Positions 1 through 6,334 of a stretch of 8,216 nt of DNA are shown piece after piece. A program made the translations under genes and the position numbers. The stretch comes from Bacillota bacterium (GTDB lineage Bacteria; Bacillota; Clostridia; Christensenellales; CAG-138): the NCBI GenBank assembly GCA_023453725.1, contig JAEXTB010000212.1:1-8216 (forward strand), in the 5' to 3' direction. The notes below the pieces were generated by a model. The model had not been told where the DNA came from. It worked only from the letters and a program-made list of their open reading frames with translations, and searched no databases. Numbering within the stretch: the stretch's first letter is position 1; each line of letters opens with the position of its first letter.

Positions 1-1
1 G

Positions 2-2173
2 GATATCGTTGAGCGCGTACTCATCGATGCCGATCTTGCCGAGGCTGCAAAGCGTTATATTCTTTACCGCGCGGAACGTACCCGTTCGCGCGAAATGAAC
101 ACCCGCCTTATGCGTACATATGAGGAGATCACCCATGCCGCCTCTATTGAAAGCGATTTAAAGCGGGACAACGCCAATATCGATGGCGATACCGCCATGG
201 GCACCATGCTCAAATATGGGTCCGAGGGCGCAAAGATATTCAATGAAATGTACATTTTGAAGCCGGAGCATGGGCGCGCCCATAAGACCGGGGATATTCA
301 TATACACGATTTTGACTTTTATACGTTGACCACCACCTGCTGCCAGATCGATATCAAAAAGCTGTTTGAAAACGGCTTTTCTACCGGCCACGGCTTTTTG
401 CGCGAGCCGAACGGTATTGCAAGCTACTCTGCACTGACCTGTATCGCCATACAAAGTAATCAGAACGACCAGCACGGCGGGCAGAGCATCCCCAACTTCG
501 ATTATGCCTTGGCGGATGGCGTCAGAAAGACGTTCGCCAAGAACTATAAAGAGCACCTTGTAAAATCCCTGGAATTTGCGCTGATCAGCAATGGGCAGGA
601 AGAATCAGCGGAGCATGTTGCAGAAAAAGTGGAAGCCATTGCAACCGTGCTCTGGCAGCAAAAGCTGCGGGCGAATGTAGCGGATGCGGGCGGTTATCTT
701 GCGGCGGAGCGGGCGTTGCTTGCTGCTGAGCTGCCGCTAGGGCTTGTTGAAAAGAGTCAGGCGTTCGCCATGAAAAACGCGATTGCCGCCACCGAGCGCG
801 CCACCTATCAATCCATGGAAGCGCTCATCCACAACCTGAATACAATGCACTCTCGGGCGGGCGCGCAGGTTCCGTTCAGCTCCATCAACTACGGTACGGA
901 TACTACGCCCGAAGGCCGTATGGTCATTAAAAACATGCTGCATGCGACCGAGGCCGGTTTGGGCTATGGCGAAACGCCCATATTCCCCATTCAGATATTC
1001 AAGGTTAAGGAGGGTGTGAGCTACAATGAGGGCGACCCCAACTATGATCTTTTTAAGCTGGCCTGCAAGGTAAGCGCCAAACGGCTGTTCCCGAATTTCT
1101 CGTTTCTTGACGCGCCGTTTAACCTACAGTACTATAAACCCGGCCAGGTGGAGACGGAAATCGCGTACATGGGCTGCCGCACGCGCGTTATTGGCAACGT
1201 CAACGACCCGGAACGGCAGATTGTCAACGGCCGCGGGAACCTGAGCTTTACCTCCATTAACTTGCCGCGCCTGGCGATTTTAAGCAACGGCTCCGTAGAG
1301 ACGTTCTATCAAAAGCTTGACGAAATGATCGATCTTTGTACCGATCAGCTTTTGGACCGTTTTGAAATCCAGTGCCGCAAGAAGATGCGCAATTTCCCAT
1401 TCCTGATGGGGGATGGCATCTGGCTTGATTCGGATAAGCTGCATCCCGATGACGACGTACGCGAAGTATTAAAGCATGGCACGCTGACAGTGGGCTTTAT
1501 CGGCCTCGCGGAAACGCTCAAAGCGCTCACCGGCAAGCACCACGGAGAATCGCAAGACTCCCAGCAGCTTGGCCTTGCAATCATCGCCCACATGCGCAAA
1601 CGCATGGATGACGCGGCCGAGAAACATAGGCTCAATTTCTCGCTCATCGCCACCCCGGCGGAAGGGTTATCCGGCCGGTTTGTGGAGATTGACCGCAAGC
1701 GTTTTGGCTCTATCCCCGGCGTGACGGACCGCCCGTATTATACAAACTCCTTCCATGTGCCGGTGTATTTCCCCATCAGCGCGTATGAGAAGATCAAGAA
1801 GGAAGCGCCCTATCACGCGCTCACCAACGGCGGACACATTACGTATGTGGAGCTTGACGGTGATCCGTACCAGAATATTGACGCGTTTGAAGCCGTCATC
1901 CGCGCTATGAAAGAAAGCGGCGTGGGCTACGGTTCCATCAACCACCCGCTGGACCGCGATCCTGTTTGCCGGTACTCCGGCATCATTGGGGATACATGCC
2001 CCAAGTGCGGGCGAACGGAAGAGGATGGGCATGGCTTTGAGCGCATCCGCCGCATTACGGGCTACCTTGTGGGCACACTGGACCGTTTTAACAACGCCAA
2101 GCGCGCAGAAGTAACGGACAGGGTAAAGCACATCAACGTTTCGCAAGGCCCAAGGCCCATGGAGACACTGTGA
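2..2173 (+). CDS. nrdD: Anaerobic (class III) ribonucleoside-triphosphate reductase, 5' partial
   Basis: This enzyme reduces ribonucleoside triphosphates to deoxyribonucleotides without oxygen, using a glycyl radical made by NrdG. The frame is open from the window edge (first full codon at 2), so the start lies upstream; 723 residues are visible. The first ~31 residues, ending YRAERTRSRE, look like the end of an N-terminal ATP-cone, the allosteric nucleotide-binding domain. An earlier internal ATG at 95 is therefore not the true start. The catalytic barrel follows: a TTTCCQID segment (Cys codons 338-343) and MGCRTRV (Cys codon 1175-1177) match the family's active-site cysteines. The C-terminus holds a cysteine cluster (1967-2002) and RRITGYLVG, whose glycine (codon 2060-2062) is the expected radical site. 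The usual CxxCG of the cluster reads CRYSG here, with serine at the second position. The stop overlaps nrdG. The family assignment is firm; the zinc-site remark is an inference from the motif. Confidence 0.97.
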   Translation, partial: DIVERVLIDADLAEAAKRYILYRAERTRSREMNTRLMRTYEEITHAASIESDLKRDNANIDGDTAMGTMLKYGSEGAKIFNEMYILKPEHGRAHKTGDIHIHDFDFYTLTTTCCQIDIKKLFENGFSTGHGFLREPNGIASYSALTCIAIQSNQNDQHGGQSIPNFDYALADGVRKTFAKNYKEHLVKSLEFALISNGQEESAEHVAEKVEAIATVLWQQKLRANVADAGGYLAAERALLAAELPLGLVEKSQAFAMKNAIAATERATYQSMEALIHNLNTMHSRAGAQVPFSSINYGTDTTPEGRMVIKNMLHATEAGLGYGETPIFPIQIFKVKEGVSYNEGDPNYDLFKLACKVSAKRLFPNFSFLDAPFNLQYYKPGQVETEIAYMGCRTRVIGNVNDPERQIVNGRGNLSFTSINLPRLAILSNGSVETFYQKLDEMIDLCTDQLLDRFEIQCRKKMRNFPFLMGDGIWLDSDKLHPDDDVREVLKHGTLTVGFIGLAETLKALTGKHHGESQDSQQLGLAIIAHMRKRMDDAAEKHRLNFSLIATPAEGLSGRFVEIDRKRFGSIPGVTDRPYYTNSFHVPVYFPISAYEKIKKEAPYHALTNGGHITYVELDGDPYQNIDAFEAVIRAMKESGVGYGSINHPLDRDPVCRYSGIIGDTCPKCGRTEEDGHGFERIRRITGYLVGTLDRFNNAKRAEVTDRVKHINVSQGPRPMETL

Positions 2174-2673
2174 CAACGCTTCGCCTGGCGGGGGTAGTCC
2201 GGGAGTCGATCGTCGACGGCCCCGGCATGCGCTATACGGTATTTGCGCAGGGCTGCCCGCACCATTGCCCCGGCTGCCACAATGCGCACACCTGGCCGCT
2301 TTCCGGCGGGTTTGAAACGGAGCCGGAACAGATTATTTCAGAGATGCAGAAAAACCCCATGCTGCGCGGCATTACGTTAAGCGGCGGGGAACCGTTCTGT
2401 CAATGTAAAGCCATGGCGGAGCTTGCGGCACTGACCCACGCGGCGGGATATGACGTAATTGCCTATACCGGCTACCTGTTTGAGGAGCTTATTAAAAACG
2501 CCAAGGCCGATCCTGACATCCTTGCCTTATTGCAAGAAACGGATATCCTCATCGATGGGCCGTTTTTGCAGGAACAAAAAAGTTATGATCTCAGGTTTCG
2601 CGGCTCAAAGAACCAGCGGGCGATCGATGTGAAAGCGTCGCTATCAGGAGGACTTACGCTGATTGACCTATAG
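2170..2673 (+). CDS. nrdG: Anaerobic ribonucleotide reductase activating protein (radical SAM)
   Basis: NrdG is the radical S-adenosylmethionine activase that places the glycyl radical on NrdD. The 167-residue length is normal for the family. The 4Fe-4S motif CPHHCPGC (C29, C33, C36) is preceded by DGPGMR, and the SAM-contacting SGGEP sits at residues 71-75. The C-terminus has the typical RAIDVKASL. It starts with GTG at 2170, overlapping the nrdD stop in a GTGA junction; GGAG at 2161-2164 is five bases upstream and serves as the ribosome binding site inside the end of nrdD. The overlap suggests translational coupling, fitting the stable NrdD-NrdG complex known for this family. Two more cysteines (C77, C79) follow the SGGEPF motif; their role is unknown. 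Confidence 0.96.
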   Translation: MTTLRLAGVVRESIVDGPGMRYTVFAQGCPHHCPGCHNAHTWPLSGGFETEPEQIISEMQKNPMLRGITLSGGEPFCQCKAMAELAALTHAAGYDVIAYTGYLFEELIKNAKADPDILALLQETDILIDGPFLQEQKSYDLRFRGSKNQRAIDVKASLSGGLTLIDL

Positions 2674-2694
2674 CAATCTTTTTACGTGATGTAT

Positions 2695-2728
2695 GGAACA
2701 GGCGCAAGCTTGTTCCTTTCCTGTTTTT
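2695..2728 (+). terminator. Intrinsic terminator of nrdDG
   Basis: A 9-bp stem, 2695-2703 with 2708-2716 (one G-T wobble), is closed by a GCAA tetraloop. An interrupted T-rich tract, tttcctgttttt, follows at 2717-2728. It lies 21 bases after the nrdG stop. The T tract is imperfect, so termination may be partial. Confidence 0.65.
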
Positions 2729-2738
2729 GGTGTATATT
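2710..2738 (+). promoter_or_regulatory. Candidate sigma-A promoter of the GNAT gene
   Basis: TTGTTC at 2710-2715 is a weak -35 (three of six consensus bases). TATATT at 2733-2738 is a good -10 (five of six), with a 17-base spacer. The -35 lies inside the 3' arm of the nrdG terminator hairpin. The position before the GNAT gene is right, but the -35 is poor. Confidence 0.4.
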
Positions 2739-2775
2739 GAAGTGAAATGAATGGACAAAGAAAGGCGGACAACGC

Positions 2776-3414
2776 ATGGATATTACCATCCGTCCTGAAA
2801 CAGAGCGGGATTATCTGGCCGCGGAGCATGTCGCAAGAGAGGCGTTCTGGAATTTATACGTACCGGGATGTGATGAGCATTATTTAATCCATACCATGCG
2901 CAGCCACCCAGATTATCTAAAAGATTTGAGCGTTGTTGCGGAAAAGGACGGGAAGCTGGTCGGCGCCATTTACTATGCCAATTCTTTTATTGTGGATCAA
3001 GACGGCAACAAGCACGATACCATTACGTTTGGCCCTATTGCTGTGCTGCCGGAGTATCAAAGAAAAGGTGTCGGAAAACGGCTGATGCAGCATACCCGCG
3101 CCCTTGCGGCTGAAAAAGGACACCGTGCCATCATCATATATGGATATCCCTCAAATTACTGCAGCAGCGGGTTTGTAGGCTCTAAGAAATTCGGCATTAC
3201 AAACCCGGATGCGGAGTATCCCTATTCTCTACTCGTGCTGGAGCTTTTTCCCGGAGCGCTTCAGGGCATTTCAGGCGCGTTTCATGACAGCGGCATCTAC
3301 CGTGTTGATTCTGCAAAAGCGGAAGAGTATGACAAGCAGTTCCCCTATAGGGAAAAGCGCGTGCAGTATACGCAGGAGGTTTTCTCCATTGCCTGCAGTT
3401 CGATTCTGAAATAA
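2776..3414 (+). CDS. GNAT family N-acetyltransferase
   Basis: This is a 212-residue protein of the Gcn5-related acetyltransferase fold, which moves an acetyl group from acetyl-CoA to an amine. The N-terminus (ITIRPETERDY) is the typical first strand. FGPIAVLPEYQRKGVGKRL is motif A, in which QRKGVG (residues 95-100) forms the acetyl-CoA pyrophosphate loop. The region around residues 118-140 (IIIYGYPSNYCSSGFVGSKKFG) resembles the YhbS-like group (COG3153). About 60 C-terminal residues follow the core fold and may help bind substrate. The substrate cannot be read from the sequence. The start is supported by AAAGGCGG at 2761-2768, seven bases before the ATG. It appears to be transcribed alone, between the nrdDG terminator and its own terminator. 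Confidence 0.9.
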   Translation: MDITIRPETERDYLAAEHVAREAFWNLYVPGCDEHYLIHTMRSHPDYLKDLSVVAEKDGKLVGAIYYANSFIVDQDGNKHDTITFGPIAVLPEYQRKGVGKRLMQHTRALAAEKGHRAIIIYGYPSNYCSSGFVGSKKFGITNPDAEYPYSLLVLELFPGALQGISGAFHDSGIYRVDSAKAEEYDKQFPYREKRVQYTQEVFSIACSSILK

Positions 3415-3436
3415 ACTTGCCCATACTATCTGGCGC

Positions 3437-3459
3437 AGCCGCCTTTCGGGCGGCTTTTT
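3437..3459 (+). terminator. Intrinsic terminator of the GNAT gene
   Basis: A perfect 7-bp GC-rich stem, AGCCGCC (3437-3443) with GGCGGCT (3449-3455), has loop TTTCG and is followed by a run of T to 3459. It begins 22 bases after the GNAT stop and ends 12 bases before the next -35 box. Confidence 0.9.
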
Positions 3460-3471
3460 ATGTTACGGTGA

Positions 3472-3500
3472 TTTACAGAAAAACGGGTATACGGTATAAT
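3472..3500 (+). promoter_or_regulatory. Strong sigma-A promoter of the DUF3795 gene
   Basis: TTTACA (3472-3477, five of six -35 bases) and a perfect TATAAT (3495-3500) are separated by exactly 17 bases. Transcription would start near 3507, inside the LexA-like palindrome. A second TATAAT at 3518-3523 has no -35 at a proper distance. Confidence 0.85.
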
Positions 3501-3502
3501 AG

Positions 3503-3514
3503 GAACAAACGTTC
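3503..3514. promoter_or_regulatory. Candidate LexA/DinR operator
   Basis: GAACAAACGTTC fits the core of the Gram-positive LexA (DinR) box, GAACRNRYGTTY, at every defined position. The outermost C bases of the longer consensus are absent (G on the left, T on the right). It lies two bases after the perfect -10 and covers the expected transcription start, so a bound repressor would block initiation. A TetR-family operator is an alternative reading. There is no experimental support. Confidence 0.5.
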
Positions 3515-3536
3515 TAATATAATGGGGGAGCAAGTC

Positions 3537-3959
3537 ATGTCGTACTATCCGGAAGAAGCATTTTTTCTTAGCAAAACAGCAAAACAGATTGCAGATTACA
3601 TCGCCCCCTGCGGATATGTATGCGGCATGTGCTACGATACCGTAAGTCGGGGCTGTAAAGGGTGCCAGAACCAGGACGAACCCTGCCCCATCCGGCTCTG
3701 CTGTAAAAGCCGGAACATTCGCGGCTGCTGGGAATGTTCTATATTTCCCTGCTGCGAGTGTGACTTTCGGAGCCTGCGTATCCGCGCTTTTTTGCGCTGC
3801 GCTAAAGAGGACGGGCCGGAAACTCTCGCGGGGTATTTGCTGCGCAATGTGCAAAACGGCGTCCACTATCACCATGGCAGAACTTACATGGGTGACTATG
3901 ACGCGTGTAAAACGGAGGAAGAGGTGCTTTCCCTGCTGCGTACGGGAAAGGTGGTCTAG
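3537..3959 (+). CDS. DUF3795-type cysteine-rich protein
   Basis: This 140-residue protein has 15 cysteines. They include CGYVCGMC (C25, C29, C32), CKGC (C40, C43), a CC pair (C55, C56), CWEC (C64, C67) and CCEC (C72, C73, C75). The layout matches the DUF3795 family as I know it: small cytoplasmic proteins with paired cysteines that probably bind zinc or an iron-sulfur cluster. No function is established, and no signal peptide or membrane segment is visible. The C-terminus has a histidine-containing stretch (HYHHG, residues 110-114) and a helix-like tail. The ATG at 3537 was chosen because GGGGGAG (3524-3530) is six bases upstream. The in-frame ATG at 3522 overlaps that site, and the one at 3417 would lie upstream of the promoter. 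It stands alone, with its own promoter and a LexA-like box, and faces a convergent gene. Confidence 0.82.
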   Translation: MSYYPEEAFFLSKTAKQIADYIAPCGYVCGMCYDTVSRGCKGCQNQDEPCPIRLCCKSRNIRGCWECSIFPCCECDFRSLRIRAFLRCAKEDGPETLAGYLLRNVQNGVHYHHGRTYMGDYDACKTEEEVLSLLRTGKVV

Positions 3960-3986
3960 GACAAAGCGCACAGGAAAACGCCATAT

Positions 3987-4014
3987 AAAAAGTCCGTCGA
4001 TCATCGGCGGACTT
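3987..4014 (-). terminator. Intrinsic terminator of the DUF3788 gene
   Basis: An 11-bp stem pairs 3990-4000 with 4004-4014 (one G-T wobble), with loop TCA. Read on the minus strand it is followed by five T (3987-3991 on the plus strand), part of which pairs in the stem base. It starts 10 bases after the minus-strand stop. In the plus direction no T run follows, so it may only weakly stop the DUF3795 transcript. Confidence 0.8.
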
Positions 4015-4024
4015 ACGAATTATA

Positions 4025-4462
4025 TTACACGGCCTTCTTCACTGCAGGCCTTCTTATCGCAATCAGCCGCAGCACATCCTCCAATACCGCTTCATCCGTT
4101 ACATGCAGCATCAGCCACCTTCCCCCGCAGGAGAACGGCGTTCTTTCATACAACTCCCGCACATATTGCGTTGCGTGCGGCATCAGCAGCGCGGCCTCCG
4201 CTTCTTCCTTTGCGCCCATCACCACAAGCGCAATGAAATAACCTTCCATAGGATACAGCGTGCAGAGGGATTTGCCGCCTTTCTGGTACTTTACATTCCA
4301 GCCCGGCTGCCCCGCGCACTTGCTGTAAGAAGCGGAAGGCTGCACTTGGTATTGTTCCTGCAGCCGCGTGTGGAACGTATCCCAAAGCGGGTTCCCGATA
4401 TAATCGCGCATCATTTCCCCGGTGGGCTCGCTATCCGGCCCGTATAAGGCGCTCCAATCCAT
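4025..4462 (-). CDS. DUF3788 family protein
   Basis: This 145-residue soluble protein has the pattern I associate with DUF3788 (PF12663): an N-terminal segment with a tryptophan (NPLWDTF), then YSKCAGQPGWNVKYQKGGKSLCTLYP in two blocks, a hydrophobic strand (YFIALVVMG), and a C-terminal WLMLHVTDEAVLEDVLRLIAIRRP. The function of the family is not established, and no catalytic residues can be named. It has no signal peptide. The ATG (plus-strand CAT at 4460-4462) is preceded by AGGAG, seen as CTCCT at 4470-4474, with seven bases between. It is monocistronic, convergent with the DUF3795 gene and divergent from hutH. Nothing in the sequence links it to histidine breakdown. Confidence 0.85.
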   Translation of the reverse strand: MDWSALYGPDSEPTGEMMRDYIGNPLWDTFHTRLQEQYQVQPSASYSKCAGQPGWNVKYQKGGKSLCTLYPMEGYFIALVVMGAKEEAEAALLMPHATQYVRELYERTPFSCGGRWLMLHVTDEAVLEDVLRLIAIRRPAVKKAV

Positions 4463-4487
4463 ACTGCTTCTCCTAAGTTTTTTCCTG

Positions 4488-4515
4488 ATTATACCATAAA
4501 GCGACTTTCTTGCAA
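4488..4515 (-). promoter_or_regulatory. Extended -10 promoter of the DUF3788 gene
   Basis: On the minus strand TGGTATAAT gives a perfect -10 with the TGn extension (plus-strand 4488-4496). A TTGCAA -35 (four of six, plus-strand 4510-4515) lies 16 bases upstream. It faces away from the hutH promoter in the same 216-base gap. Confidence 0.75.
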
Positions 4516-4560
4516 ACGCCTGTTATTGCGTTAGCGTGTTTCCGCTTTACCTTGCAGAAC

Positions 4561-4589
4561 TTTACAAATGAAGAAGTCATCCATAAAAT
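4561..4589 (+). promoter_or_regulatory. Sigma-A promoter of the hut operon
   Basis: TTTACA (4561-4566, five of six) and TAAAAT (4584-4589, five of six) are spaced 17 bases apart. Transcription would begin near 4596 and leave a leader of about 83 bases before hutH. No UAG-triplet series of the kind bound by Bacillus HutP is seen in that leader. Confidence 0.65.
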
Positions 4590-4599
4590 AATGCTATAT

Positions 4600-4668
4600 C
4601 CTCAACAAATTTCATTGCACATATATCCATTGCGCGCCATCGGCGCGCTGTATCAAATACGTTGAAGG
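4600..4668 (+). promoter_or_regulatory. Structured hutH leader: GC hairpin and possible SD pairing
   Basis: A perfect 7-bp GC stem, GCGCGCC (4632-4638) with GGCGCGC (4642-4648), has loop ATC and no T run, so it is not a plain terminator. Outside it, CCTCAAC (4600-4606) can pair with GTTGAAGG (4661-4668) with one bulged A, which would cover part of the hutH ribosome binding site (GAAGGTGGA, 4664-4672). The hairpin is clear; the outer pairing is short and speculative. The palindrome could instead be a DNA operator. Confidence 0.4.
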
Positions 4669-4678
4669 TGGAACACAC

Positions 4679-6202
4679 GTGGTATATTTAAACGGAAAAG
4701 ATTTGACCATAGATCAGGTGGTATCCGTCGCCCGGCAGGGAGAAGAAGTCGCCATATCGGAAGACGCACGCGTTTTGATCCAAAAAGCGCGGGATTATGT
4801 GGATGAAAAACTTGCGGCGCAGGCGGTCATTTACGGGCTGACCACCGGCTTTGGCAAGTTTTCGGATACGTTCATCCCGCCGGAGGCGACTGCGGAACTG
4901 CAAAAGAATCTCATCATCTCCCACGCCTGCGGCATGGGGGAACCATTGGACCGGGAGACCGTCCGTGCCTCCATGCTGCTGCGGTTAAATACGTTAAGCC
5001 GCGGCAATTCCGGCATCCGATTATCCACCATGGATACGCTGCTACATATGCTCAATGCTGGCGTACACCCGGTTATTCCGCAGAAGGGCAGTCTTGGCGC
5101 GAGCGGGGATTTAGCGCCCCTTTCACATATGGTGCTTGTCATGATCGGCGAAGGCCACGCGGAATATAAAGGCGAAATTCTTACCGGCAAAGAGGCCATG
5201 ACCCGCGCGGACATCCCCACCATAGCGCTTGCTGCCAAGGAAGGCCTTGCGCTCATCAACGGCACGCAGATTATGACGGCGATTGGCGCGTTAGCAATCT
5301 ATGACGCGGTAAGTTTATCAAAAGCCGCCGATATCGCTGCCGCCATGACCACGGAAGCGCAAAACGGTATATTAAAGGCGTTCGACGCAAAAATACATGA
5401 GCTGCGCGGCCATCAGGGGCAGAAGGAGTCGGCAAAGAACCTTCTTCAGCTTTTAGAAGGAAGCCTCCTTGCGCAGGATGTGATCCCCGGCAAGGTACAG
5501 GACGCATATTCTGTCCGCTGCGTGCCGCAGATCCACGGTGCAAGCCGGGACGCTATCCAATATGTATTTGACGCAGTCACCCGTGAGATCAACGCCGTGA
5601 CCGATAACCCCATCATATTCCCGGATGAAGACGAAGCCATCTCCAGCGGCAACTTCCACGGCCAGCCAATGGCGCTCGCATTTGATTTCTTGGGCATTGC
5701 GCTTGCGGAATACGCAAACGTGTCCGAAAGGCGTATTGAGCGCATGGTCAACCCGCAGATCAACGATGGCCTGCCCGCCTTTTTAATTCCCGACGGCGGC
5801 CTCAACAGCGGTTTCATGATCGCCCAGTATGCCGCGGCCTCCATGGTATCGGAAAACAAGGTCTATGCGCATCCGGCCAGTGTGGACAGCATCCCCTCCT
5901 CTGCCAATCAGGAGGATCATGTCAGCATGGGCACCACCGCCGCACGCAAAGCGCGCATGATATTAGACAACGCCGAAAAAGTCATCGGCATCGAACTGTT
6001 TGTCGCGGCCCAGGCGCTCTGGCTGCGCGGGGAACAGAAACTTTCCCCCGCTACAAAAGCCGTGTATGATCATATACGCGCCGCTGTGCCGCCCGCGCAC
6101 AAGGATATCGTCATGCATTATGAAATGGTGAAGCTCGATCATATGGTGAAATCCGGCGAGCTTGTCGCCGCCGCCGAGGCGGTGTGCGGAAAACTGCTGT
6201 AA
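4679..6202 (+). CDS. hutH: Histidine ammonia-lyase
   Basis: HutH removes ammonia from L-histidine to give trans-urocanate, the first step of histidine breakdown in the cytoplasm. The 507-residue length is normal. The catalytic Ala141-Ser142-Gly143 in GSLGASGDLAPLSH cyclises by itself to the MIO electrophile. Other expected active-site residues are present: Y52 (IYGLTTGFG), H82, N194 (ALING), Q274, Y277 and R280 (QDAYSVR), F326 (GNFHGQP) and E412 (NQEDHVSMG). These agree closely with the Pseudomonas putida enzyme, so histidine rather than another aromatic amino acid is the likely substrate. The start is GTG at 4679, placed by GAAGGTGGA at 4664-4672; no in-frame ATG exists near the N-terminus. 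It heads the hut operon, 132 bases before hutU. Confidence 0.97.
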   Translation: MVYLNGKDLTIDQVVSVARQGEEVAISEDARVLIQKARDYVDEKLAAQAVIYGLTTGFGKFSDTFIPPEATAELQKNLIISHACGMGEPLDRETVRASMLLRLNTLSRGNSGIRLSTMDTLLHMLNAGVHPVIPQKGSLGASGDLAPLSHMVLVMIGEGHAEYKGEILTGKEAMTRADIPTIALAAKEGLALINGTQIMTAIGALAIYDAVSLSKAADIAAAMTTEAQNGILKAFDAKIHELRGHQGQKESAKNLLQLLEGSLLAQDVIPGKVQDAYSVRCVPQIHGASRDAIQYVFDAVTREINAVTDNPIIFPDEDEAISSGNFHGQPMALAFDFLGIALAEYANVSERRIERMVNPQINDGLPAFLIPDGGLNSGFMIAQYAAASMVSENKVYAHPASVDSIPSSANQEDHVSMGTTAARKARMILDNAEKVIGIELFVAAQALWLRGEQKLSPATKAVYDHIRAAVPPAHKDIVMHYEMVKLDHMVKSGELVAAAEAVCGKLL

Positions 6203-6212
6203 CGATAGGTAC

Positions 6213-6310
6213 GCTTCTTTTCTTTCCACGAAAGAAAAGAAGCAAAAGAAAGCGTTAGGGATTCCAAAGGGACGTGTCCCTTTGGTAGGGTTTAAGGGGC
6301 AACGCCCCTT
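6213..6310. repeat. Triple-hairpin intergenic element between hutH and hutU
   Basis: Three perfect inverted repeats fill most of the 132-base gap. The first is a 14-bp stem, 6213-6226 with 6230-6243, triloop CAC. The second is a 10-bp stem, CCAAAGGGAC (6264-6273) with GTCCCTTTGG (6276-6285), two bases between. The third is a 7-bp stem, AAGGGGC (6294-6300) with GCCCCTT (6304-6310), loop AAC. None is followed by a T run, and hutU has no obvious promoter of its own here, so the operon is probably read through it. The style resembles dispersed REP-like repeats of gut Clostridia, but copy number cannot be judged from one window. As RNA it could protect the upstream or downstream message from decay. 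Confidence 0.65.
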
Positions 6311-6334
6311 CCGTACTCTAAAGGGAGGGTTGTT

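Noticed and set aside
3417..3536. An upstream in-frame ATG that would lengthen the DUF3795 protein by 40 residues
   Set aside because: The extension covers the GNAT terminator and the gene's own promoter; ATG 3537 has a well-spaced ribosome binding site.
3426..4004. A 192-codon minus-strand open frame over the DUF3795 gene
   Set aside because: It crosses two terminators and a promoter, has no recognisable product, and is antisense to a recognisable family.
3760..4236. A plus-strand open frame of 158 codons spanning the convergent gap
   Set aside because: It overlaps the DUF3795 gene in another frame and the DUF3788 gene antisense, crosses a strong hairpin, and its C-terminus is low-complexity Ala/Pro/His-rich.
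4510..4524. A possible CcpA catabolite-response (cre) site between the DUF3788 and hutH promoters
   Set aside because: Only the left half (TTGCAAACG) fits; the right half misses consensus positions, and it overlaps the DUF3788 -35 rather than the hut promoter.
6213..6243. The first hutH-hutU hairpin as an intrinsic terminator
   Set aside because: The stem is perfect but AT-rich and is followed by an A-rich stretch, not T, in the plus direction, and the next gene continues the same pathway.
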